Positions 1 through 5,138 of a stretch of DNA of 9,345 nucleotides are shown one piece after another. Positions within the stretch are counted from its first letter, which is position 1. Every line of letters starts with the position of its first letter. The translations under genes were made by a program, and so were the position numbers. This DNA is from an uncultured Roseiflexaceae bacterium. Its GTDB lineage: Bacteria; Chloroflexota; Chloroflexia; Chloroflexales; Roseiflexaceae. The notes under the pieces were generated by a model. It had not been told where the DNA came from, made no database searches, and saw only the letters and a program-made list of their open reading frames with translations. The stretch covers positions 1 through 9,345 of the forward strand of contig CAIZHO010000297.1 of the NCBI GenBank assembly GCA_903932805.1, given 5' to 3'.

Positions 1-62
1 CGCCACGACGGTCAGTTTATGCGTCCTCAACGACGGCCGCTCAGACACCGCATCACAGTGCA

Positions 63-80
63 CGCGTACCTGCGTACGCG
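63..80 (-). terminator. Possible terminator hairpin after the ADP-ribosylglycohydrolase gene
   Basis: A perfect 7-bp inverted repeat, CGCGTAC and GTACGCG with a 4-base loop, lies 15 bases beyond the stop codon of the minus-strand gene. No T-run follows it on the minus strand, so it is not a classical intrinsic terminator. It could also be a processing or stabilising 3' hairpin. Bases 1-62 show no gene I can support. Confidence 0.35.
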
Positions 81-95
81 GGCATGACGGGTTTT

Positions 96-2201
96 CTACG
101 GATGCACAGCTACCGCTGTACAGATCAGTCGCCCCTCGGTCAGCACCAGCCCGACGGCGCCGTGCGCATAACGCGTATCGGTTGCGGTCAGTGTCGGGCC
201 GCCGTCGATGGTCGCGACGATGGCGCTCCCGGTCACCTGTATGCGCAGCGTGTACTGCCGCTCTTGCTGCCAATCATAGGCGACGCGGGCCAGCACCACG
301 CGCTCGGCGTCGTGCTGAGCGATGAGCTCGACATTGCCGCCGTGGACAAACTGGAGCGCGTAGTAGCGCGTCAACCCCTGTGCCCGGGCGACCAAGCCAC
401 CGTTGGCCAACAGATGCGGAATGATATCTGCCTGCACGGTGTAGTCGCACCAGTCGGCCGTACCTTGGAGCAACAACCCGGTACCGCGGTTGTGGGCGAT
501 GCGGATGGGATCGGGCCAGCGATGATCAAACAAATCCGTGGCATCGACCCAGGCCCGGCGCCACAGGGTATTGGCAATGGCCGGTCGGCCTAGATTGGCC
601 GTTGGTGTGCCGCCCCAGGTCATCTGGTCGAGGTAGATGGTCCCGTTGGCGCGGGGCATGCTGGTGACCTCGAGGCCGATCTGCAGGATAGGCGCGCCGC
701 CCGTGTCGGGCATGCGCCAGCTGAGGGTCGTCTGCTGTGTGCCGGCGATGGTCTGGATGGGGCCACGGATGGTCTCGATGGCGTCACCCACACCGTAGAT
801 GCGGGCGATGAGTTGCACATCGACGGGCACGATATTGGCGGCATCGGCAGCCACGACGGCACGGACGGTCTGGCCGCTGTGGAGCGTCGGCGAGGCGAGG
901 ATGTCGTACGAGCTGTTGGTATTGAGGCTGTCGGGTGGGATGAACGTCGCCGTCGTAGCCACGGCACTGCGCCCGCGGGCGAGGTTGGTGTAGGTAATGG
1001 CCAGGGCGGGACTGCTGCCGCCGTTGTAGCCCTGCACTTGGCTGATGGCGACCACCCCGCGGCTGCGCTCGCTGTCGTCGGGGACAAAGCCCTGGACCGC
1101 ACCGGGGAGCGAAAAGTGGAACTTGGCGCCGTCCTTCGGCGCAAGTGCCGGCAGACCCTGGGCGGCCCGGCCCATGTTGATGACGTGGTAGCTCTCGGTC
1201 AGGGCGTCGCTGATGGACCTGCCGCCGTCGCCGGTGGGCAAAAACAACCGATCGGCTACCGGGCCGCGCCAGTCGGGACCCTGGTCGAAGAGCGCCAGAC
1301 CGTTTTTGATGCCCAACAGACAGCCGACGTTGGCGGCGTTGCAGTCGGTGTCCCAGCCGGCGGTGTTGGTGATGAGCATGGCTTTTTGGAAGTCGTCGCC
1401 GCCGTACAACAGCCCCATGTGGATGATGGCATGATTGGGCACCATGTGGCAGTTGCCGCCGTAGGTGTCGTAGCCGTAGACGCGCTGGATTTGGCGGAAG
1501 GTGTCGTGCCAATCCGGGTATTCGGCGTGCCAGTCGCGGACGTCGTGCACGAGGCGGGCGATGATGGAGTCTTTGGGGATGTGCTGCAGGCCGCAATCGA
1601 TGAGCTTGTTGAGGTCTGACTCGACAAATGCTTGGGCCTCCATGGCGGCGATCATCTGCGCGCCGTAGATGGCCTCGCCGTCGTGGCTGACCTGCGATGC
1701 CTTGCGGGCCAGGGCGGCGGCCAGAGCAGGATCACCCGGGGCGACCATGGCCCAGCCGTCGATGAAGATCTGCGAGCCGATTTGTTCGGCGACGACCTTG
1801 GAGTTGCGGGCAATCGAGCCGCTATCGGGCGCGGGGATGCCTTTTTTGAGGTTGAGAAAAGCCGTATGTTCGGTCGAATTGCCGAGGCCGCCCCACCAGA
1901 GGATGGTGCGGTTTTCGACGATGTAGTTGAGCCAACTCTGGCCAATCTGGGCCGCGGTCAGGGTGTGTGGGTTGCCGCCGTGGTCTTTGAGGGCCCGGAG
2001 GAAGGTAAACATGCCGGTGATGTCGTCGTCGGCGACGACGAGGTTCATGTTGCGGCGCTCGTGGACGTAGTACTCGATTTCGCCGAGGTCGCGCATGATC
2101 TGCTCGTGGGTCGCGCTTTCGAACGGACGGCCGAGGTAGACGCCGATAATTTTGCCGAGGACACCGGCATAGACGCGTTGTGCATAGTCGTTGGGGCGCA
2201 T
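96..2201 (-). CDS. ADP-ribosylglycohydrolase-fold protein with C-terminal carbohydrate-binding-like domains
   Basis: This 701-aa protein has an N-terminal domain (about residues 5-330) that looks like the ADP-ribosylglycohydrolase superfamily, all-alpha enzymes that use two Mg ions to hydrolyse glycosidic bonds to ribose-like groups. The visible signs are an Asp cluster at 58-60 followed by ITGM, and GWDTDCN at 282-288, the usual second metal-binding motif with Cys where ARH-type enzymes have Thr. Residues about 360-540 look like a beta-rich jelly-roll module. Residues about 555-701 resemble a LamG/DUF1080-type concanavalin-like sandwich (DWCDYTVQADI, TLRIQVTGSAIVATIDGG). No signal peptide or membrane segment is visible, so a cytoplasmic location is likely. 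The start is supported by GGAGG five bases upstream (2207-2211). The gene is divergent from the PhyH gene. The superfamily call is fairly sure. The substrate is unknown, and the added modules suggest a glycan or glycoside rather than ADP-ribosylated protein. Confidence 0.85.
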   Translation of the reverse strand: MRPNDYAQRVYAGVLGKIIGVYLGRPFESATHEQIMRDLGEIEYYVHERRNMNLVVADDDITGMFTFLRALKDHGGNPHTLTAAQIGQSWLNYIVENRTILWWGGLGNSTEHTAFLNLKKGIPAPDSGSIARNSKVVAEQIGSQIFIDGWAMVAPGDPALAAALARKASQVSHDGEAIYGAQMIAAMEAQAFVESDLNKLIDCGLQHIPKDSIIARLVHDVRDWHAEYPDWHDTFRQIQRVYGYDTYGGNCHMVPNHAIIHMGLLYGGDDFQKAMLITNTAGWDTDCNAANVGCLLGIKNGLALFDQGPDWRGPVADRLFLPTGDGGRSISDALTESYHVINMGRAAQGLPALAPKDGAKFHFSLPGAVQGFVPDDSERSRGVVAISQVQGYNGGSSPALAITYTNLARGRSAVATTATFIPPDSLNTNSSYDILASPTLHSGQTVRAVVAADAANIVPVDVQLIARIYGVGDAIETIRGPIQTIAGTQQTTLSWRMPDTGGAPILQIGLEVTSMPRANGTIYLDQMTWGGTPTANLGRPAIANTLWRRAWVDATDLFDHRWPDPIRIAHNRGTGLLLQGTADWCDYTVQADIIPHLLANGGLVARAQGLTRYYALQFVHGGNVELIAQHDAERVVLARVAYDWQQERQYTLRIQVTGSAIVATIDGGPTLTATDTRYAHGAVGLVLTEGRLICTAVAVHP

Positions 2202-2240
2202 CGTTGCCTCCGTAGTGTGACATCACTGTACTTGGTGGAT

Positions 2241-2246
2241 ATTATA
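2241..2246 (-). promoter_or_regulatory. Putative -10 box for the ADP-ribosylglycohydrolase gene
   Basis: The minus strand reads a perfect TATAAT here, about 40 bases before the start codon, which would give a leader of roughly 33 bases. I see no convincing -35 hexamer at 16-18 bases spacing and no TG extension. The call rests on the -10 match and its position in the AT-rich divergent gap. A short dyad GTGA-CA-TCAC (2217-2226) lies just downstream of the expected start of transcription and might be an operator. Confidence 0.4.
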
Positions 2247-2287
2247 CGGCGTAGCGAATAATTCCATGCCGGGATCGGTTGCGAGTA

Positions 2288-2316
2288 TTGCGTATTGGAG
2301 CACAAAAGCTTACAAT
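2288..2316 (+). promoter_or_regulatory. Putative sigma70-type promoter for the PhyH gene
   Basis: TTGCGT (2288-2293) and TACAAT (2311-2316) are separated by exactly 17 bases and precede the dioxygenase start by about 50 bases. The -35 match is only partial. GTATTG occurs twice in tandem across the -35 (2285-2290 and 2292-2297), and its complement CAATAC (2313-2318) overlaps the -10. A repressor could therefore bind over this promoter. Confidence 0.45.
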
Positions 2317-2366
2317 ACTGCATACAAAGACCCATTAGAGTATGTATACAAACGAAGGAAAAGACG

Positions 2367-3179
2367 ATGACCACAGTACCAACCAAAGCGTACGGCATCC
2401 TCGAGCAAACAAAAGTCGACAGTGCGCTCGACGAAGCGGTCGAACAGATACAACACCTCGGCTATGCGGTGCTCGATGGAGGGTTTACCCCTGCCGAAGT
2501 TGCACACATCGCGGCTGAGTTCGACACCGTCCGTGCCGAATACACCGCCAAATATGGTCTCGAACTGCTCCAATCGGGCAACGAACATAACACCATACGA
2601 GGCATGTGCACGAGTGGTCATGACACCTTTATCAAATTGGCACTGAATCCAAACTTGATGCAGCTGCTCAAAAAGCTCATCAAAGGATCGTTTGTACTCA
2701 ATCAACAAAACGGCATTGTGAACCCTGCCAAACAAGGCTACAACCAGGGTTCATGGCATCGCGATTTGCCGTACCAGCACTTTGTGTCATCGAGCGTATT
2801 GGCGATTAATGCACTGTATTGCGTCGACGATTTCACGTTGGCCAATGGTGCAACCTACGTTTTGCCAGCGACTCATTTACGCGAGCCGTTCCCTTCGACG
2901 CAGTACATTGCGCGCCATGCCGTGCAGGCAGAAGCCAAAGCCGGCAGCTTTATCGTATTGGACTGTATGATTTATCACTCCGGCGGCTTTAACTCGACCG
3001 ATAAAGATCGCCGTGCAATTAACCATGTCTACAACATCCCGTTCTTCAAGCAACAAATCAATCTTCCGAACAGCATGCCGAGCGACCCGTCGGACGAGGC
3101 GAAGCAGATTCTTGGGTATTCATACGCAGAACCGCAATCGATTGACGCATACATCGCTTCTCGCGTCGGCAAAAAATAG
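2367..3179 (+). CDS. PhyH-family Fe(II)/2-oxoglutarate-dependent dioxygenase
   Basis: This 270-aa protein matches the phytanoyl-CoA dioxygenase (PhyH) family, non-haem iron enzymes that hydroxylate a substrate while converting 2-oxoglutarate to succinate and CO2. The jelly-roll iron site is visible: H131 and D133 in SWHRDLPYQ, the distal histidine H204 in YHSGG, and R215/R216 in DRRAINH, suited to bind the 2-oxoglutarate carboxylate. No signal peptide or membrane segment is seen, so it should be cytoplasmic. I chose the ATG at 2367 because AAGGA (2355-2359) lies seven bases upstream; the frame stays open back to an ATG at 2295 with no such site and through the likely promoter. The gene has visibly more A/T at third positions than the minus-strand genes. 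Substrate is unknown: bacterial members act on lipids, natural products, small amines and other compounds. Family confidence is high. Confidence 0.88.
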   Translation: MTTVPTKAYGILEQTKVDSALDEAVEQIQHLGYAVLDGGFTPAEVAHIAAEFDTVRAEYTAKYGLELLQSGNEHNTIRGMCTSGHDTFIKLALNPNLMQLLKKLIKGSFVLNQQNGIVNPAKQGYNQGSWHRDLPYQHFVSSSVLAINALYCVDDFTLANGATYVLPATHLREPFPSTQYIARHAVQAEAKAGSFIVLDCMIYHSGGFNSTDKDRRAINHVYNIPFFKQQINLPNSMPSDPSDEAKQILGYSYAEPQSIDAYIASRVGKK

Positions 3180-3182
3180 CGA

Positions 3183-3218
3183 AGAATGGCACTGCGTCTG
3201 TGGTTGTAGTGCCATTCT
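3183..3218 (+). terminator. Strong hairpin after the PhyH gene, probable terminator
   Basis: Four bases after the stop codon there is a perfect 11-bp inverted repeat, AGAATGGCACT and AGTGCCATTCT, enclosing a 14-base loop. No T-run follows, so if it terminates transcription it does so without a canonical U-tract. It may instead protect the 3' end of the dioxygenase mRNA and allow partial read-through into the GtrA gene. Confidence 0.5.
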
Positions 3219-3236
3219 CAGCGACGCATCGGGTAG

Positions 3237-3347
3237 AACTCCCAAACCGCTGCGGATGTGATTTGATGAGACTCGTCGCAATGTCAATCAGCCGCGCTGG
3301 TGCACTCAGTCTGGTACGGCTGATAGCACCTTCGTGGTTCGGGAGTT
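3237..3347 (+). other. Candidate structured leader upstream of the GtrA gene
   Basis: The gap before the GtrA gene can fold into nested stems. The outer stem pairs AACTCCC-A-AACC (3237-3248) with GGTT-C-GGGAGTT (3336-3347), 11 pairs with one mismatch. Inside it, ATCAGCCG (3287-3294) pairs perfectly with CGGCTGAT (3317-3324), and a weaker stem forms between TGCG (3251-3254) and CGCA (3277-3280). Together they form a possible three-way junction ending 29 bases before the start codon. It matches no riboswitch class I recognise, and chance pairing is possible. I found no clear promoter between 3219 and 3376. Confidence 0.3.
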
Positions 3348-3376
3348 TTCATGGATTATGTCGAACTGAGGCTACG

Positions 3377-3784
3377 ATGAAACTCCTCCCACCCGAGTTT
3401 CGGGCTACATTCACGCAGTTGCTCCGCTATGGATTAATCGGTGTTGGTACGAATGCTGCAGGGTATCTGGTCTACCTCGGTGTCACACATCTCGGATTCG
3501 CGCCCAAGATGACCATGACATTCTTTTATTTCGTCGGGGCGACGGTGGGGTTCTTTGGCAACAAAAATCTATCCTTCTCTTTCGAAGGCAACTCCTATCG
3601 CGCTGCGCTGCGCTACATCATTGCGCACAGCCTTGGCTACAGTGTGAATCTCCTGTTGCTGACCGTCTTTGTGGATTGGTATCATTACCCACATCAGTGG
3701 GTACAGGGTATCGCCATTCTGGTGGTTGCAGTAATCATTTTTGTGTTGTTCAAATTTTTCGTCTTCCCCGCTCCCACCAAATAG
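3377..3784 (+). CDS. GtrA-family polytopic membrane protein
   Basis: This 135-aa hydrophobic protein fits the GtrA family in size, four membrane helices and motifs. Family members are thought to help move or flip polyprenyl-linked sugars across the membrane during surface polysaccharide or teichoic acid glycosylation. Helices are visible at about residues 15-37, 45-63, 78-100 and 107-130. The family pattern RYGLIGVGTNAAGYLVY follows the short cytoplasmic N-terminus, GNKNLSFSF (61-69) ends helix 2, and FKFFVF (125-130) ends helix 4. I chose the ATG at 3377 because GAGG (3368-3371) lies five bases upstream and the length is then typical. The frame is open back to 3200, but that stretch is not membrane-like and overlaps the hairpin region. 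No glycosyltransferase partner lies beside it, so its sugar substrate cannot be inferred. Confidence 0.85.
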   Translation: MKLLPPEFRATFTQLLRYGLIGVGTNAAGYLVYLGVTHLGFAPKMTMTFFYFVGATVGFFGNKNLSFSFEGNSYRAALRYIIAHSLGYSVNLLLLTVFVDWYHYPHQWVQGIAILVVAVIIFVLFKFFVFPAPTK

Positions 3785-3908
3785 GCTGCTGGCACTGGTG
3801 CACAGTTGCAATGAGTTCCGATTCGATGTGCGGGTGATGTGTGGCGGATGTCGCATGCTCCATTGTCATTGCCGTGCGTATGCATGCACTGCAGGATCTG
3901 TGAATACT

Positions 3909-3931
3909 GGTTACACACAGAACATGTAACC
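3909..3931. promoter_or_regulatory. Perfect dyad, candidate operator upstream of the MDR dehydrogenase promoter
   Basis: GGTTACA (3909-3915) and TGTAACC (3925-3931) form a perfect 7-bp inverted repeat around a 9-base centre, 23 bp in all. The right arm falls where the -35 region of the promoter at 3946-3954 would lie. This spacing suits a dimeric helix-turn-helix regulator acting as activator or repressor. The regulator itself is not in the window. Confidence 0.5.
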
Positions 3932-3945
3932 GCGTTCGGCGACGG

Positions 3946-3954
3946 TGGTATAAT
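3946..3954 (+). promoter_or_regulatory. Extended -10 promoter of the MDR dehydrogenase gene
   Basis: TGGTATAAT combines a TGn extension with a perfect TATAAT (3949-3954), a strong signal that can work without a good -35. None is visible at 16-18 bases spacing, where the right arm of the upstream dyad sits. Transcription would start near 3961, giving a leader of about 53 bases. Confidence 0.7.
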
Positions 3955-3961
3955 CCCGCCA

Positions 3962-3976
3962 AGGGTACACTACCCT
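3962..3976. promoter_or_regulatory. Dyad at the predicted transcription start of the dehydrogenase gene
   Basis: AGGGTA-CAC-TACCCT is a perfect 6-bp inverted repeat with a 3-base centre, lying just after the -10 box. At the DNA level it could be a repressor site over the start. In RNA it would be a compact 5' hairpin. The sequence alone does not separate the two. Confidence 0.4.
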
Positions 3977-4013
3977 GACTGAAACTGCGCAGTGGTGCGC
4001 GGAGGAGCGAATC

Positions 4014-5066
4014 ATGCAGAACCATACCGTCCCTTCGGAAATGCGTGCATTGGTATGGCTCGGCCCACATCAGATGGAACTGCAAACGCTCCCGACTCCT
4101 GTCCCACAGGCGCACGAGGTCCTTATCAAGGTCGGTGCTGTCGGCATCTGCGGGTCTGAGCTGAGTGGCTACTTGGGTCATAATAGTCTGCGCGTCCCGC
4201 CGCTCATCATGGGGCACGAAGCTGCGGGTACCATTGTGTCGGGGGCGGGCATATTGGCAGATGGCACCCCAGTGCATCAAGGCCAACGAGTGACCTTTAA
4301 CCCATTGGTGACCTGCGGTACCTGTGACCGCTGCAAAGCGGGTCGGGTGAACCTCTGTCGTTCCCGTAAACTCCTGAGCGCCCATTTGCCCGGGGCATTT
4401 GCGCAATATGTGGTCGTACCGGCTGATCTCTGCTGGCATTTGCCCGAAAAGATATCATTCACTGCCGGCTCACTGGCAGAACCACTCGCCTGTGCCGTGC
4501 ATGCCGTCGAGCTGGCCGATGCCCAAGCCGGCCAATCCCTGCTGGTACTCGGCGCTGGCCCGATTGGGTTGTGTGTGATTGCCGCTGCCAAAGCACGTGG
4601 CGTCAAGCAGATTATTGTCAGCGATATCTCGGACACCCGCCTTGAGGTGGCCAAACACTGGGGTGCTACCCATACGATTAATGCAAAATCTGCCGATACG
4701 GTGGCCGCAACATTGGCAGTCTACCCGGGCGGGGTAGACATTGCGGTCGATGCAGTCGGCACCGGTGTGGTACGGAATCAGGCAATCAAAGCGGTTATGC
4801 CGGGCGGTGCGGTGATATTGATGGGTTTGCACGAAGACGAAACGGCCATCCCCACCAATTACATTATTCGCCAAGAAATCCGCTTGATGGGGAGCTTCTG
4901 TTATAGCCGTGAAGCCTTTACGACCGCCGTCGATTTGATCGCCCGGCACGTGGTCAAAGCGACGCCCGATTGGGTGGTCGAACGACCGTTGGCGGACGGC
5001 CGGATGTCCTTCGAAGAGTTGCTGGCAGGGACTGCCCCGGTCACCAAGATTGTCTTGCTGCCGTAA
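4014..5066 (+). CDS. Zinc-dependent medium-chain (MDR) sugar/alcohol dehydrogenase
   Basis: This 350-aa protein is a medium-chain dehydrogenase/reductase that oxidises an alcohol, polyol or sugar with NAD(P)+. The GroES-like domain holds the catalytic zinc ligands C46 (GICGSE), H68 and E69 (MGHEAAG), with E156 in AEPLAC. The structural zinc site is complete: C101, C104, C107 and C115. The Rossmann fold starts at GAGPIG (180-185), and D204 at the end of the second strand favours NAD+ over NADP+. The pattern resembles sorbitol, threonine or galactitol-phosphate dehydrogenases, but I cannot tell which. GGAGGAG (4001-4007) lies six bases before the ATG. The gene stands alone with its own well-defined promoter and candidate operators, so it is probably tightly regulated. 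It converges on the GH3 gene, which supports but does not prove a role in sugar use. Confidence 0.9.
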   Translation: MQNHTVPSEMRALVWLGPHQMELQTLPTPVPQAHEVLIKVGAVGICGSELSGYLGHNSLRVPPLIMGHEAAGTIVSGAGILADGTPVHQGQRVTFNPLVTCGTCDRCKAGRVNLCRSRKLLSAHLPGAFAQYVVVPADLCWHLPEKISFTAGSLAEPLACAVHAVELADAQAGQSLLVLGAGPIGLCVIAAAKARGVKQIIVSDISDTRLEVAKHWGATHTINAKSADTVAATLAVYPGGVDIAVDAVGTGVVRNQAIKAVMPGGAVILMGLHEDETAIPTNYIIRQEIRLMGSFCYSREAFTTAVDLIARHVVKATPDWVVERPLADGRMSFEELLAGTAPVTKIVLLP

Positions 5067-5093
5067 TCAACAAACCTAATACCCTCCACAAAG

Positions 5094-5124
5094 ACAGCAC
5101 CCACGGCGATGCCGTGGGTGCTGT
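5094..5124. terminator. Bidirectional hairpin between the convergent dehydrogenase and GH3 genes
   Basis: A perfect 14-bp stem, ACAGCACCCACGGC and GCCGTGGGTGCTGT with a 3-base GAT loop, lies 27 bases after the plus-strand stop and 14 bases after the minus-strand stop at 5139. It is symmetric enough to act on both transcripts. Neither side has a real T-run (GCGTTATC on plus, CTTTGTGG on minus). This is the strongest hairpin in the window. Confidence 0.7.
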
Positions 5125-5138
5125 GCGTTATCCCGAGG

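Noticed and set aside
813..1619. Long plus-strand open frame opposite the ADP-ribosylglycohydrolase gene
   Set aside because: It is antisense to a clearly recognisable gene, has no family motifs and reflects GC-rich third-position bias of the real gene.
2295..2366. Upstream ATG extending the PhyH protein by 24 residues
   Set aside because: The extension runs through the likely -10 and leader and has no ribosome binding site, whereas AAGGA precedes the ATG at 2367.
3200..3376. Upstream ATG extending the GtrA protein by 59 residues
   Set aside because: The extension overlaps the hairpin after PhyH, is not membrane-like, and would make the protein unusually long for GtrA. GAGG precedes the ATG at 3377.
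3881..3888. TGCATGCA palindrome in the gap before the dehydrogenase gene
   Set aside because: A single 8-bp palindrome about 60 bases upstream of the promoter, with no symmetric flanks, is too weak to call an operator.
3750..4439. Minus-strand open frame opposite the dehydrogenase 5' region
   Set aside because: It covers the promoter and the catalytic-zinc coding region of a clear gene and shows no family resemblance.
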